This document shows positions 1 to 9,420 of a stretch of 64,000 bases of DNA, in pieces. Both the position numbers and the translations under genes were made by a program. This DNA comes from an uncultured Prevotella sp. GTDB lineage: Bacteria; Bacteroidota; Bacteroidia; Bacteroidales; Bacteroidaceae. Location: assembly GCA_944321295.1 (NCBI GenBank), contig CALUKU010000003.1:62001-126000 (forward strand), written 5' to 3'. Under the pieces are notes generated by a model. The model saw nothing but the letters and a program-made list of their open reading frames with translations, ran no database searches and was not told the DNA's origin. Positions within the stretch are counted from its first letter, which is position 1; each line of letters opens with the position of its first letter.

Positions 1-671
1 TTCTCTGCTATGTACTTTGCGAAGACGTCGTGGCGCGCGCTTGTCAGTCCGTTGCTGCCCATGCCGCCGTTGTATGATTTCTCATACGTTGCCTGGCCGA
101 ACGATGCAAGCCCTACGATGACGTCGCCCGGGCGTATGTTGGCGTTGTTGATGACGTCGCTGCGCTTCATCCTGCATGTCACCGTAGAGTCTACGATGAT
201 AGTCCTTACAAGGTCGCCGACGTCTGCCGTTTCGCCGCCGGTGGCGTAAATGCCTATGCCCATGTCGCGCATGCTGGCTAAAAGCTCGTCGGTACCGTTG
301 ATGATGGCTGAAATCACTTCGCCCGGAACAAGCATTTTGTTGCGTCCTATGGTGCTTGACACCAGAATGTTGTCAACGGCTCCGACGCACAGCAGGTCGT
401 CCGTGTTCATTATCAAGGCATCTTGCGCAATGCCTTTCCATACGTCGAGGTCGCCCGTTTCCTTCCAATAGGCGTATGCCAATGACGACTTCGTGCCGGC
501 TCCGTCGGCATGCATTATGTTGCAATACTCGGGATCGCCGCCTAATATGTCGGGTATTATCTTACAGAAAGCTTGCGGAAAAATTCCTTTGTCGATGTTC
601 TTTATGGCGTTGTGAACATCCTCTTTCGCGGCCGATACGCCGCGCATCATGTAGCGGTTGCTTGAATCCAT
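1..671 (-). CDS. purM: Phosphoribosylformylglycinamidine cyclo-ligase (AIR synthetase), C-terminus off window
   Basis: Fifth step of purine synthesis: ATP-dependent closure of FGAM to aminoimidazole ribotide in the cytoplasm. About 223 N-terminal codons are visible, starting at the ATG at 671-669; the gene runs off the left edge. The segment HADGAGTKSSLAY (residues 54-66) and the downstream GGETADVGDL are the nucleotide and substrate loops typical of PurM-like proteins. It is the last visible gene of a minus-strand run phoH-purC-menG-aroE-purM, 95 bases behind aroE, and shares the purine theme with purC. The assignment is secure although the C-terminal half cannot be checked. Confidence 0.9.
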   Translation of the reverse strand, partial: MDSSNRYMMRGVSAAKEDVHNAIKNIDKGIFPQAFCKIIPDILGGDPEYCNIMHADGAGTKSSLAYAYWKETGDLDVWKGIAQDALIMNTDDLLCVGAVDNILVSSTIGRNKMLVPGEVISAIINGTDELLASMRDMGIGIYATGGETADVGDLVRTIIVDSTVTCRMKRSDVINNANIRPGDVIVGLASFGQATYEKSYNGGMGSNGLTSARHDVFAKYIAE

Positions 672-766
672 TTTGTTGTTGTTTATTACAAGTAAGCCTG
701 TTGGACACTGACTACAGGCCGCGTCTTATCGTGTTAAGGAGCGTTCTTTATGCTTGCCGGCCGTTT

Positions 767-1522
767 TCACTTGCCTTCTGAGGCTCCGTGCCAGAACTCC
801 CAGCTGGCGAACGCCTGCAGCAGGAGCATTTCCAGGCCGTTCTTCACTGTTGCCCCGTGTGCCGCGCCTTTCTTCATGAACAGCGTCTGGTCGGGATTAT
901 ACAGCAGGTCGTAAAGCAGGTTCTTTTCGTCCATTGCGTCATATGGCAGCAGCGGACATTCGTCGATGTGCGGATATAAGCCGCACGGGGTGCAGTTTAC
1001 GATGACGTTGTACTCATGGATTACGTCAGGCGTTATCGTTTCGTATTGTATTGTGCCGGGACGTTCGTATCTGCTGACGAACACCGTTTCAAGTCCGAGC
1101 GACTTAAGGCCGTAGTTGATGGCTTTCGACGCTCCGCCGGTGCCGAGGATAAGGGCTTTCTTATGGAAGCGTTCAAGCATCGGTTCAATGCTTTTCGTAA
1201 ATCCGATGACGTCGCTATTGTATCCTTTAAGCCTGGTTTCGTTGCCCTTATGCTCAACGCGTATCACGTTGACGGCGCCAATAGCGCGCGCCTCGGGGCT
1301 TACGCTGTCAAGAAAAGGTATGACTTTTTCCTTATAAGGTATCGTTACGTTGAGTCCTTTCAGTTCAGGATTTGAGGCCAGAACTTCGGGCAGCGCGTCG
1401 ATTGTTGGTATCTCAAAGTTGATGTATTCAGCGTCGATGTCCTCGTTCTTGAACTTCTCGTTGAAGTAGCTTATCGAGAACGAATGGCCTAAGGGATAGC
1501 CTATCAGTCCGTATTTATCCAT
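767..1522 (-). CDS. aroE: Shikimate dehydrogenase
   Basis: NADP-dependent reduction of 3-dehydroshikimate to shikimate in aromatic amino acid synthesis. The 251-residue protein starts best at the ATG at 1522, because MDKYGLIGYPLGHSFS places the conserved GHS-x-S shikimate-binding motif near residues 12-16; a longer reading starting 15 codons upstream would overlap the end of menG. The motif NVTIPYK (58-64) carries the catalytic lysine, Asp104 lies in YNSD, LGTGGASKA (126-134) is the cofactor glycine loop, and NGLEMLLLQ near the C-terminus matches the family. It begins 10 bases after menG and is very likely cotranscribed with it. Confidence 0.95.
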   Translation of the reverse strand: MDKYGLIGYPLGHSFSISYFNEKFKNEDIDAEYINFEIPTIDALPEVLASNPELKGLNVTIPYKEKVIPFLDSVSPEARAIGAVNVIRVEHKGNETRLKGYNSDVIGFTKSIEPMLERFHKKALILGTGGASKAINYGLKSLGLETVFVSRYERPGTIQYETITPDVIHEYNVIVNCTPCGLYPHIDECPLLPYDAMDEKNLLYDLLYNPDQTLFMKKGAAHGATVKNGLEMLLLQAFASWEFWHGASEGK

Positions 1523-1532
1523 GGTGTTTAAT

Positions 1533-2270
1533 TTATTTGATTGCGAAATAACATGTGCAGATTCCAAAAGTCAGACGCTTAAACTTTGCTTCCGAAAATC
1601 CGGCCTTCTTGAATATTCCAACCATCTCTTCGCCTTGCGGGAAAGATTCGATGGTGGATATGAGGTAAGTGTACGCTTCGCTGTCCTTGGATACGAGTTT
1701 TCCGTAAAGCGGAAGAAGCGTATGCGAATATATCCAAAACAGTTGTTTCATAGGGAAACGCATCGGGCGGCTCAGTTCGAGTATGCTCAGCTGTCCTCCT
1801 TTCCTAAGCACTCGGCACATCTCTTTCAGGCAAGCGTCAAGGTTCTGGAAGTTCCTTATGCCGAAAGCCGTCGTTATCGCGTCGAACGAATTGTCGGCAT
1901 ACGACATGTGTTCGCAGTCTTCCTTCTTGAAGGATATGACTTCCGAGAGTCCCGCCGCCTTCACCTTGCTTTCCCCTATGTGCATCATGCCTTCGGATAT
2001 GTCAATGCCTACGACCTTTGCGGGGCGCAGTTTCTTGGCGGACATGATTGCAAAGTCGCCCGTGCCGGTGGCAATGTCCAGGATGGCCTGCGGCTTGTAC
2101 GGCTTAAGTTGCTTTATGGCCGTCTTTCTCCACAAGTAGTCTATGCCGAACGAAAGGCGGTGGTTGAGCGTGTCGTAGGAGTGGGCGATGTTGTCGAACA
2201 TCGCCTCAACCTGCTTGCTTTTTTCTTCGCCGTTGCCGTATGGCGTAATGCTTTCCTGTTTGTATGCCAT
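1533..2270 (-). CDS. menG: Demethylmenaquinone methyltransferase
   Basis: SAM-dependent C-methylation of demethylmenaquinone, the last step of menaquinone synthesis; the same family is called UbiE where ubiquinone is made, which is not expected in Bacteroidales. The 245-residue protein has motif [13 protein letters not shown] (about 63-74), a motif II-like acidic VGIDIS, and the C-terminal signature around [14 protein letters not shown] take the ATG at 2270 (MAYKQ) rather than an in-frame start five codons upstream, because family alignments begin near the sequence around [10 protein letters not shown]. It sits between purC and aroE in one minus-strand run. Confidence 0.92.
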   Translation of the reverse strand: MAYKQESITPYGNGEEKSKQVEAMFDNIAHSYDTLNHRLSFGIDYLWRKTAIKQLKPYKPQAILDIATGTGDFAIMSAKKLRPAKVVGIDISEGMMHIGESKVKAAGLSEVISFKKEDCEHMSYADNSFDAITTAFGIRNFQNLDACLKEMCRVLRKGGQLSILELSRPMRFPMKQLFWIYSHTLLPLYGKLVSKDSEAYTYLISTIESFPQGEEMVGIFKKAGFSEAKFKRLTFGICTCYFAIK

Positions 2271-2281
2271 TGCTCTTAGTG

Positions 2282-2383
2282 ACAAGCAGACGAGTTACAA
2301 GCATACAAGGCGCTTTTTTATGTGACTTAATTTATTGTCTTGTCACACAATGAAATATCATTGCTCGCTTGTATGCTTGTAAC
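2282..2383. repeat. Inverted repeat between menG and purC
   Basis: A 16-base perfect inverted repeat, GTTACAAGCATACAAG at 2294-2309 and its complement at 2368-2383, encloses about 58 bases. The word ACAAGCAGACGAG at 2282-2294 recurs at 60415-60427 in the spacer upstream of dnaN's 3' neighbour, so this belongs to a small dispersed repeat family. No U-tract follows the arms, so a simple terminator role is not supported. Confidence 0.7.
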
Positions 2384-2391
2384 TTGTTTGT

Positions 2392-3339
2392 TTAAAGGGT
2401 TTTCAGATATTCCTTAACGTTCTTTTCTATGCGTGCCGCGATGTCGCCCTCTTCGGTGGCCTTGTCGAACTTATCGCCTGTGATATGCTCGAAAAGCTCG
2501 ATGTAACGCTCGCTTACGCTTTCGGCGTATTCGTCGGTTATTTCGGGCATTACCTGTCCGGGCTGGTTCATGAAGTCGTGCTCGATGAGCCACTGGCGCA
2601 CGAATTCTTTTGAGAGCTGGCGCTGCGGCTCGCCCTTGGCGAACTTCTCCTCGTAGCCATCGGCATAGAAGTAGCGGCTGCTGTCGGGCGTGTGAACCTC
2701 GTCAATGAGGTAAACCTTGCCGTCGCGCTTGCCGAACTCGTATTTCGTGTCAACGAGAATGAGGCCGTGCTGTGCGGCAATCTCCTGTCCGCGGGCGAAG
2801 ATCTTGCGGGTATAGTCTTCCATTATCTCGTAATCTTCCTTGCTTACGATACCCTGGGCGATTATCTCCTCTTTAGATATGTTCATGTCGTGACCCTCGT
2901 CAGCCTTGGTCGTAGGCGTGATGATGGGTTCGGGGAAGCGCTGGTTCTCGCGCATGCCGTCGGGCAGCTTCACGCCGCACAGCTCGCGGCAGCCCTTCTG
3001 GTATTCGCGCCAAGCAGAGCCTGTAAGTATCGAGCGGATGATCATCTCGACGCGGAAGCCCTCACATTTCAGTCCGACAGTTACCATGGGGTCGGGCGTG
3101 GCGAGCTTCCAGTTGGGGCAGATGTCCTTTGTCTGGTCGAGGAACTTTGCCGCAATCTGGTTGAGCACCTGTCCTTTGAAGGGTATTCCTTTTGGCAACA
3201 CAACGTCGAACGCCGAGATCCTGTCGGTGGCTATCATGACGATGATGTCGTCGTTGATGTTGTAAACGTCGCGTACCTTTCCGTGGTAAACGCTCTTTTG
3301 TCCGTCGAAATGGAAATCTGTACTTGTTAATGCTTTCAT
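2392..3339 (-). CDS. purC: Phosphoribosylaminoimidazole-succinocarboxamide synthase (SAICAR synthetase)
   Basis: ATP-dependent ligation of aspartate to CAIR in purine synthesis. The 315-residue product is the longer SAICAR synthetase type rather than the short 240-residue type. The N-terminal segment YHGKVRDVY is the nucleotide-binding start of the family, ATDRISAFD (37-45) is a conserved block, and VDTKYEFG lies in the active-site half. The ATG at 3339 is chosen over one seven codons upstream because MKALTSTDF directly precedes the conserved fold. It follows phoH by about 80 bases and precedes menG after a 121-base spacer with an inverted repeat. Confidence 0.95.
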   Translation of the reverse strand: MKALTSTDFHFDGQKSVYHGKVRDVYNINDDIIVMIATDRISAFDVVLPKGIPFKGQVLNQIAAKFLDQTKDICPNWKLATPDPMVTVGLKCEGFRVEMIIRSILTGSAWREYQKGCRELCGVKLPDGMRENQRFPEPIITPTTKADEGHDMNISKEEIIAQGIVSKEDYEIMEDYTRKIFARGQEIAAQHGLILVDTKYEFGKRDGKVYLIDEVHTPDSSRYFYADGYEEKFAKGEPQRQLSKEFVRQWLIEHDFMNQPGQVMPEITDEYAESVSERYIELFEHITGDKFDKATEEGDIAARIEKNVKEYLKTL

Positions 3340-3420
3340 TGTCGTTTGTATTTTAGTCACGCCCCGGCAAGTGGCGGGCGGCCGTCATGCGTCAGCCATG
3401 CCTGCCGTCTGCCGGTTTGT

Positions 3421-4416
3421 TTACCTTGTTTGATTTTCCTCTTTACCGTCCGTCCGCATCCCGTCGGCTTCGGCCGGCCTGGCCTTGTCGGCCTCCTTAT
3501 AGGCTTTCACGATGCGCGTTACGAGCTTGTGCCTTACAATGTCTTTCTCGTTCATGCGGACTATGGATATGCCTTCGACGTCTTTCAGTATGTCGATGGC
3601 CTCGCGCAGTCCGCTCGTCGTGCCCCGCGGAAGGTCAACCTGCGTAAGGTCGCCCGTGATAATCATCTTCGTGTTCCATCCCATGCGGGTCAGGAACATG
3701 CGTATCTGCGCGGTAGTGGTGTTCTGGGCCTCGTCAAGTATCACCACGGCGTCGCTCAGCGTCCTTCCTCTCATGAAGGCCAAGGGGGCTATTTGTATTA
3801 TGTGCTTCTCGATCATGTCCTGCAGTTTTACTGCGGGCAGCATGTCTTCGAGCGCGTCATACAGCGGTTGCAGGTACGGGTCAATTTTCTCTTTCATGTC
3901 GCCTGGCAGGAAGCCGAGCTTCTCTCCGGCCTCCACGGCGGGCCTGCTCAGTATGATTTTCTTCGCCTGTTTCTCCTTAAGGGCTTTCACGGCGAGCGCT
4001 ATGCTGAGGTAAGTCTTGCCCGTGCCGGCCGGCCCTATGGCGAAAATCATGTCCGTCGTTTCGTAGGCGTTGATTAGTTGCTGCTGGTTTTCGCTGCGGC
4101 TTTTGATAGGTTTTCCCGAGATGTTGTACACCACGACGTCCTTGGCTGTGTCTTCCTTAGTCTTCCTGCCCTTGATGATGTCTATGATGTCCTCCTCGTT
4201 GATAGAGTTGTATTTCAGCACATGTTTCCTCAGTTTCTCGATGTTATCCTCAAAGTTGGCCATCAGCTCCTCGTCGCCGAGCACCCGTATTACGTTGTCG
4301 CGGGCCACAATTCTAAGTTTCGGATACAAGGCTTTGATGATTTGCAGGTAGGCGTTGCCCGCCCCATATAGTACAACGGGGTCGATGTCCTCAAGTACGA
4401 TGTGTCGCTCTATCAA
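3421..4416 (-). CDS. PhoH family P-loop ATPase
   Basis: PhoH-like proteins are cytoplasmic ATPases linked to RNA metabolism; the exact substrate is not settled. The 331-residue product shows an N-terminal conserved block (IVLEDIDPVVLYG), Walker A GPAGTGKTY (129-137) and Walker B VVILDEAQ (224-231). The start codon is TTG at 4416: a TAA lies five codons upstream in frame and the next ATG is about 50 codons inside, past the conserved N-terminus. The last ~20 residues are a charged, low-complexity tail. It is the first gene of the run toward purM, with a TAnnTTTG element 26 bases upstream. Confidence 0.9.
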   Translation of the reverse strand: MIERHIVLEDIDPVVLYGAGNAYLQIIKALYPKLRIVARDNVIRVLGDEELMANFEDNIEKLRKHVLKYNSINEEDIIDIIKGRKTKEDTAKDVVVYNISGKPIKSRSENQQQLINAYETTDMIFAIGPAGTGKTYLSIALAVKALKEKQAKKIILSRPAVEAGEKLGFLPGDMKEKIDPYLQPLYDALEDMLPAVKLQDMIEKHIIQIAPLAFMRGRTLSDAVVILDEAQNTTTAQIRMFLTRMGWNTKMIITGDLTQVDLPRGTTSGLREAIDILKDVEGISIVRMNEKDIVRHKLVTRIVKAYKEADKARPAEADGMRTDGKEENQTR

Positions 4417-4441
4417 TTTTCCTCTGCTTTAAATTATTGCG

Positions 4442-4449
4442 CAAAATTA
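4442..4449 (-). promoter_or_regulatory. Promoter -7 element for phoH
   Basis: TAATTTTG on the minus strand matches the Bacteroidetes TAnnTTTG element 26 bases from the TTG start of phoH. No convincing upstream TTTG partner is seen. Confidence 0.55.
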
Positions 4450-4549
4450 CAGTTTTTTTTTCATTCTTAGGACATTTATGTGATGATTTATCAACTTTTT
4501 TACGTGCGCATGCGCTTTCATGTTTCCTGATACGGCAGAGGCGCCGTTC

Positions 4550-4637
4550 CGACAGGTGGCCTTTCGGCCTGTAAAAGGTAAGCTTTTGCAGCCCGAAAGG
4601 CCACCTTTTGCGTGGTAAAAGCTTACCTTTTGCAGAC
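4550..4637. repeat. 22-base periodic palindromic array 1
   Basis: Four contiguous 22-base units (4550-4571, 4572-4593, 4594-4615, 4616-4637) fill the middle of the 353-base space between divergent phoH and the next gene. Three of the four start C/T-A/G-AAAG and all end their core in C-TTT-C/T-G-C/G. The core of unit 1 pairs with unit 3 (4554-4567 with 4593-4606, 14 bases) and unit 2 with unit 4 (4573-4587 with 4617-4631, 15 bases), giving interleaved arms. Apart from the two promoters, the rest of this space shows nothing recognisable. Confidence 0.8.
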
Positions 4638-4733
4638 GGCTTCGTAAGCCACTGGTAATCAACAGGTTGCGGGGCGGACTAAAAATAGGCTTTTTCTTGC
4701 GTGTTTTTTAAGCTGACTTTGGAGTTTTTTCAG

Positions 4734-4741
4734 TAACTTTG
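4734..4741 (+). promoter_or_regulatory. Promoter -7 element for the HExxH protein gene
   Basis: TAACTTTG matches TAnnTTTG and lies 28 bases upstream of the ATG at 4770. No well-spaced TTTG -33 element is evident. Confidence 0.6.
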
Positions 4742-4769
4742 CCGACAGAAAAAACATTAGATTACTGAA

Positions 4770-5762
4770 ATGAAAAGATTATTCGATTTACGTATATCCG
4801 TCGTAGCGGCATTGCTCGGAGCGCCGTTCCTCACATGCTTCGCGCAGGCTGACGACAATAAGTTCGTGCTTAATTTCGTCGACTCGGTAAAGGCCAGCCG
4901 CATGTTGTCGACTCCCGACAAGAACACTTCTAATTGGGGGCGCTTCGACATCGAGGCTCGCATGGGGCGCCCGGGCGCCACACGCGGCGAGATGATGGAG
5001 CGGCTGAAGCACGTGACGCGCGATTTCACCCAGGCCGACAAGGACTCTATCGTCAAGGCTTTCGGCATTATGGACAGCTGCCTCACGGCAAAGGGGCTTA
5101 AACTGCCTTTGCCAAGCGAGTTCGTACTTGTAAAAACTACGATGGAAGAGGAAGGAGGCGCCGTGGCTTACACGCGCGACAGCATAATATGCGTCGGCGA
5201 CGGCGTGATGCAGAAGGTGCCGGCCAAGCGGCTCGCCGTGCTTCTTGCCCACGAAACGTTCCACGTGCTTACGCGCAACAACCCCGATTTCAGGAAAGCC
5301 ATGTACTCGGTTATCGGTTTCAACGTGCTTGACAAGGAAATCAGTTTCTCGACCGACGTCACCGACAGGCGCATATCCAACCCCGACGTCAACCGCTATG
5401 ACAGCTACGCAATGCTCACCGTTGACGGCGTGAAGAAGCCCTACACGATGGTCATTTATTCTGAAAAGGATTATGCCGGCGGCTCTTTCTTCGACTATAT
5501 GAAGATAGGGCTAATACCGTTGGACGCTGATTTCAATCCCGTAAAGGCAGACGGCAAGACGGTCATCGTGCCGCTTGAGCGGGCTGCTGACTTTTATGAC
5601 TTGGTAGGAAAGAATACGGGTTACGTCATAAATCCCGAAGAGTGTCTGGCCGACAACTTCTCTTACGCCGTGTGCGGAACCGAGAAGCAGCTTCCTAATC
5701 CCGAGATAACAGAGCGTATAATTGCCGTAATCAAGACCCTTGCCGACGGGCGGGCGAAATAA
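4770..5762 (+). CDS. Exported HExxH zinc metallopeptidase-like protein
   Basis: A 330-residue protein with an N-terminal signal peptide (charged start, hydrophobic stretch, likely cleavage after CFAQA near residue 27). The segment LLAHETFHVLTR carries an HExxH zinc motif at residues 161-165, and NPEECLADNF (288-297) supplies a glutamate in the position and context expected of a third gluzincin ligand, so a catalytic zinc centre is plausible. I cannot assign a named peptidase family; the helix-plus-glutamate arrangement resembles M48-like and related gluzincins. It is probably periplasmic. The next gene, 80 bases downstream on the same strand, also has a zinc-peptidase-like motif set, so the pair may act on cell envelope substrates. 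Confidence 0.7.
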   Translation: MKRLFDLRISVVAALLGAPFLTCFAQADDNKFVLNFVDSVKASRMLSTPDKNTSNWGRFDIEARMGRPGATRGEMMERLKHVTRDFTQADKDSIVKAFGIMDSCLTAKGLKLPLPSEFVLVKTTMEEEGGAVAYTRDSIICVGDGVMQKVPAKRLAVLLAHETFHVLTRNNPDFRKAMYSVIGFNVLDKEISFSTDVTDRRISNPDVNRYDSYAMLTVDGVKKPYTMVIYSEKDYAGGSFFDYMKIGLIPLDADFNPVKADGKTVIVPLERAADFYDLVGKNTGYVINPEECLADNFSYAVCGTEKQLPNPEITERIIAVIKTLADGRAK

Positions 5763-5842
5763 CGGCGGCGCAAAACGGCCGTGCGAAAGGCGTTTCCCTT
5801 TGCCGCCGGCAGGCGGCATGGCCACCTTATTATATATTTGAC

Positions 5843-6721
5843 ATGCAGAAAAACGAAATCCTAATATTGCTCAAGGCGCTCCTGAAGGCCCTCTACGCCA
5901 AGGCTAAGGAAAATAAGTTCCTTGCATCTTTCACTGTCGTCGTGCTGGTGTTGGCGTTAGTGAGGCTTATATTCCCTTCGGTGGCTGAAGACAAGCGGCA
6001 GGACGCCGTGGCTCAGGCTGACGTCAAGGCGGTGGAAACCCCGACAACCGAACCTGTTGTTACGGTTGCGGAGAACACCGTAAAGACGAAGATTACGGCG
6101 TCGCCCGGTTTCCCGTTGACCGACTTTTTCGACGACAAGGGACAAGCCGTGAAGCACCGCATAAACAGCGTTCCCGGCTTCAGCCGCACCTTTCCTGACA
6201 ATAACGACGTGCAGCTGATAGCGGCAAGCACCCACGGCGTCAAGCCCGTTGTTGACCGCCAAGACGCCGAGAAGCGTAAGAAAGAGCTTGTTTTCGTCGG
6301 CGCCAGTCCGTATTTCCACGTCGACCCGCTGCGCAGCAGCATACCTTATCTCGTGCCGAGGGCGGCCATATTGCTAAACGACATCGGCAGGGCTTATTAC
6401 GACAGCCTGCAGATTAAGGGCATACCGCTGCACCAGATCATCGTCACAAGCGTGCTTCGCTCGCGTGAAGACGTTAAAAAGCTGCGCACACACAACACTA
6501 ACGCGACCGAGAACTCGTGCCACATGTACGGCACGACGTTCGACATCTGCTACAACCGCTACAAGACCGTCAGTCCCGTTGAGGGCAAACCGCGCCGCCA
6601 AGTGCGCAACGATACGTTGAAATGGGTGTTGAGCGAGGTGTTAAGGGATATGCGTGAGAATAACCGTTGCTACGTAAAATATGAAGTGAAGCAGGGCTGC
6701 TTCCACATAACGGTTAGATAA
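5843..6721 (+). CDS. DUF5715 family membrane-anchored protein, M15-peptidase-like
   Basis: A 292-residue protein with one N-terminal membrane segment (about residues 25-45, after a lysine-rich start) and a periplasmic C-terminal domain. The domain contains a conserved SVLRSREDV block, then SCHMYGTTFDI, with His227 and Asp234 in the spacing seen in M15 D,D-carboxypeptidases and VanY-like enzymes, and a final CFHITV with His289 as the likely third ligand. This points to a zinc-binding peptidoglycan-peptidase fold, which is inference from motif order; the family is formally of unknown function. It ends 80 bases before the convergent clpC 3' end, with a large inverted repeat between them. Confidence 0.75.
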   Translation: MQKNEILILLKALLKALYAKAKENKFLASFTVVVLVLALVRLIFPSVAEDKRQDAVAQADVKAVETPTTEPVVTVAENTVKTKITASPGFPLTDFFDDKGQAVKHRINSVPGFSRTFPDNNDVQLIAASTHGVKPVVDRQDAEKRKKELVFVGASPYFHVDPLRSSIPYLVPRAAILLNDIGRAYYDSLQIKGIPLHQIIVTSVLRSREDVKKLRTHNTNATENSCHMYGTTFDICYNRYKTVSPVEGKPRRQVRNDTLKWVLSEVLRDMRENNRCYVKYEVKQGCFHITVR

Positions 6722-6723
6722 GT

Positions 6724-6809
6724 GAAGAGTGAAAAACGAAGAGTGAAGAATTCTCTTGCCGCGCAAATCATTGGCAAATGAATTCTTCACTCTTCGTTTT
6801 TCACTCTTC
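6724..6809. repeat. 30-base perfect inverted repeat between convergent genes
   Basis: The arm at 6724-6753 is perfectly complementary to 6780-6809 with a 26-base loop. Each arm is itself built from two copies of GAAGAGTGAA. The right arm reaches into the last codons of clpC. It could act as a bidirectional terminator for the convergent genes, but it has no classic U-tract and looks more like a dispersed repeat. Confidence 0.8.
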
Positions 6810-9350
6810 GCTCTTGAATGTCAGTTCTTCCTTGTCGTCGTCCTTGTCGGCCGTTATCGTGTCGCCTGCTTTCAGCTTGTCGTCGAGCAGCAGTTCGCAA
6901 ACGCCGTCTTCGATGTAAGTCTGTATGGCGCGTTTCAGCGGACGGGCGCCGAACTGTACGTCGTAACCCTTCGTCGCGACGAATTCCTTGGCCTTGTCGG
7001 TTATCTCCAGCTTGTAGCCAAGTTCCTCTACGCGCTTCTTCAGGCCGCGCAGCTCGATGTCGATGATTTTCTTTATGGCGTCAAGGTCGAGCTGGTCGAA
7101 CGTTATTATCTCGTCAAGACGGTTCAGGAACTCAGGACTGAACTGCTTGCTGAGGCTCTTCTGTATGATGCTTCGCGCGTATTCCTTGTCGCTCTCGTTA
7201 AGGCTCAGCCCCATGCTTCCGCCTGCGTTGAAGCCTACTCCGCGTCCGAATTCTTTCAGCTGGCGCGTACCGGCGTTGCTGGTCATTATTATCACCGTGT
7301 TGCGGAAGTCTATCAGGCGGCCGTTGCCGTCGGTAAGGCGTCCCTCGTCGAGCACCTGCAGCAGCATGTTGAACACGTTGCCGTGCGCCTTCTCGATTTC
7401 GTCGAGCAGCACGATGGAGTAGGGATGGCGGCGTACTTTTTCCGTCAGCTGTCCGCCTTCTTCGTAGCCGACGTATCCCGGAGGCGCTCCTACGAGTCTT
7501 GACGTGTTGAAGCTCTCGCTGTATTCACTCATGTCGATGCGTATGAGGGCGTCGCTGCTGCCGAACATGTATTCGGCAAGCTTCTTTGCAAGGTACGTCT
7601 TGCCCACGCCGGTTGGGCCGAGGAACATGAAGGCGCCTATCGGATGGTTAGGCTCTTTCAGTCCGACGCGGTTGCGCTGGATGGCTTTCACCATCTTCAT
7701 GATGGCGTTGTCTTGCGCTATTACGGCTTTCTTAAGCTCTTCGCCCATGTTTTTCAGCCTTACGCCCTCGGCCTCGGCCATGCGCTGCACGGGCACTCCG
7801 GTTATCATCGAGACAACGTCGGCCACCTCCTTCTCGGTCACCAAGTCGCGGCTTCCAATCTCGTTGTTGGTCCACTTGTCCTGAAGCTCCTGCAGTTCGG
7901 CCTCAAGTTCGGTCTGCTTGTCGCGGTAGCTGGCCGCCAATTCAAAGTTCTGGTTCTTCACTGCGGCCTGCTTCTTTTCTTTGACATAGCTTATCTCTTT
8001 CTCCTTCTCGCTGATTTCGGGTGGCATTTGGGCGTGCTGCAGGTGCACGCGGGCGCCCACCTCGTCAAGCGCGTCGATAGCCTTGTCGGGGAAGGACCTG
8101 TCGGTTACGTACCTGTCTGTCAGTTTGACGCACGCCAAAATGGCATCGTCGGAGTATGTCACATGGTGGTGATACTCATACCGTTCCTTGATGTTGTTGA
8201 GTATTGTGACGGTTTCCTCGGCCGTCGTAGCTTCAACGATGACCTTCTGGAAGCGGCGTTCAAGGGCGCCGTCCTTTTCTATCGAGTTGCGGTATTCGTC
8301 GAGAGTCGTGGCGCCGATGCACTGTATAGTGCCCCTTGCCAGCGCCGGCTTGAGCATGTTGGCGGCGTCCATCGAGCCGGGCGTAGAACCAGCTCCGACG
8401 AGCGTATGAATTTCGTCGATGAAGATGATGACGTCGGGGTTCTGCTCAATTTCCTTTATCAGGGCGCGTACGCGCTCCTCAAACTGGCCGCGGTATTTCG
8501 TGCCTGCCACGATGGCGGCCATGTCGAGGTTGATGATGCGCTTGTTGAACAGCACGGGCGACGTGTGGTGCTTGCATATCATCTGTGCCAGTCCTTCTAC
8601 GATGGCGCTTTTGCCTACGCCGGGTTCGCCTATCAGTATGGGGTTGTTCTTTTTGCGGCGGCACAATATCTCGGTAACGCGCTGTATCTCGCGCTCGCGT
8701 CCCACCACGGGGTCGAGCTTGCCTTCGGCGGCAGCCTTGGTAAGGTCGGTGCCGAAGTTGTCGAGCACCGGCGTCTTGCCTGCGGGGCGGTGAACGCTCG
8801 TGGCCGTGCCCGACGGGCGTGCCTTTTGCGTGTTGCCGCCGTTAATGCTCAACATTCCGTCGTCCTCTTCGTCTTCTTTTTCAGGCATGCTTATGCCGTC
8901 GTTGACGGCGTTGGCCCTCTGCTGGAAGTATGTCAGTGCGTCTTCGTAGTTCATATTGTTGAATTCAAGTACTTCTTTTGCTCCGTTGTTGACGTGGTCG
9001 TGCAGGATGGCGAGCAGCAGGTGTTGCTCGTCCACCATCTGCGTGGCTTGTATGCGTGCCTCGAGAACGGCCAGTTTAAGTATGTTGCTGGCTTTCTCGT
9101 TGAGCACGAGTTCGTGCGTGCGCAGCGGTTGCGAGTAGTCTTCCTCGCGCACTTTCTGCTCGAGTTCGGTCTTTACTGATTGGAAATTTATGTCTGATTT
9201 AACGAATAATTCATGCACGGGACCCGTCTTGTCGCGCAGGATGGCGAGCAGCAGGTGCTCCGGTCCTACCGACCTGCTGGCCAGACGGGCTGCTTCCTCG
9301 CGGCTGAATGCCAGAATTTGCGATACTTTCGGTGAAAATTGGCTGGTCAT
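6801..9350 (-). CDS. clpC: ATP-dependent Clp protease ATP-binding subunit ClpC
   Basis: Hexameric AAA+ unfoldase that feeds substrates to ClpP in the cytoplasm. The 849-residue protein has the double Clp N-domain (about 1-145), first Walker [10 protein letters not shown] (241-249), [10 protein letters not shown] (308-317), a UVR-like middle segment [11 protein letters not shown] (467-477), second Walker [10 protein letters not shown] (578-586), and the C-terminal D2-small domain. Length and the UVR segment fit ClpC rather than ClpB, which has a longer middle coiled coil. The gene is monocistronic, with its own TAnnTTTG promoter 63 bases upstream and an inverted repeat overlapping its last codons. 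Confidence 0.97.
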   Translation of the reverse strand: MTSQFSPKVSQILAFSREEAARLASRSVGPEHLLLAILRDKTGPVHELFVKSDINFQSVKTELEQKVREEDYSQPLRTHELVLNEKASNILKLAVLEARIQATQMVDEQHLLLAILHDHVNNGAKEVLEFNNMNYEDALTYFQQRANAVNDGISMPEKEDEEDDGMLSINGGNTQKARPSGTATSVHRPAGKTPVLDNFGTDLTKAAAEGKLDPVVGREREIQRVTEILCRRKKNNPILIGEPGVGKSAIVEGLAQMICKHHTSPVLFNKRIINLDMAAIVAGTKYRGQFEERVRALIKEIEQNPDVIIFIDEIHTLVGAGSTPGSMDAANMLKPALARGTIQCIGATTLDEYRNSIEKDGALERRFQKVIVEATTAEETVTILNNIKERYEYHHHVTYSDDAILACVKLTDRYVTDRSFPDKAIDALDEVGARVHLQHAQMPPEISEKEKEISYVKEKKQAAVKNQNFELAASYRDKQTELEAELQELQDKWTNNEIGSRDLVTEKEVADVVSMITGVPVQRMAEAEGVRLKNMGEELKKAVIAQDNAIMKMVKAIQRNRVGLKEPNHPIGAFMFLGPTGVGKTYLAKKLAEYMFGSSDALIRIDMSEYSESFNTSRLVGAPPGYVGYEEGGQLTEKVRRHPYSIVLLDEIEKAHGNVFNMLLQVLDEGRLTDGNGRLIDFRNTVIIMTSNAGTRQLKEFGRGVGFNAGGSMGLSLNESDKEYARSIIQKSLSKQFSPEFLNRLDEIITFDQLDLDAIKKIIDIELRGLKKRVEELGYKLEITDKAKEFVATKGYDVQFGARPLKRAIQTYIEDGVCELLLDDKLKAGDTITADKDDDKEELTFKSEE

Positions 9351-9412
9351 GTATTTATCCTCGTTATTATGTTAAGTCTTGACGTTGCTTTTTACCTTTT
9401 ATATATGGTGTG

Positions 9413-9420
9413 CAAAGATA
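9413..9420 (-). promoter_or_regulatory. Promoter -7 element for clpC
   Basis: TATCTTTG on the minus strand, with a TTTG 15 bases upstream (9436-9439), slightly closer than the usual 19-21. It predicts a leader of about 55 bases. Confidence 0.65.

Noticed and set aside
4550..4637. CRISPR array
   Set aside because: Units are contiguous with no spacers, the period is 22 bases and no cas genes are present.
5833..5840. TATATTTG just before the DUF5715 start
   Set aside because: It is only two bases before the ATG, too close for a promoter of that gene; the gene is more likely read from upstream.
7644..9179. 511-codon open frame on the plus strand opposite clpC
   Set aside because: It is the shadow of ClpC codons; the minus-strand protein is unambiguous.
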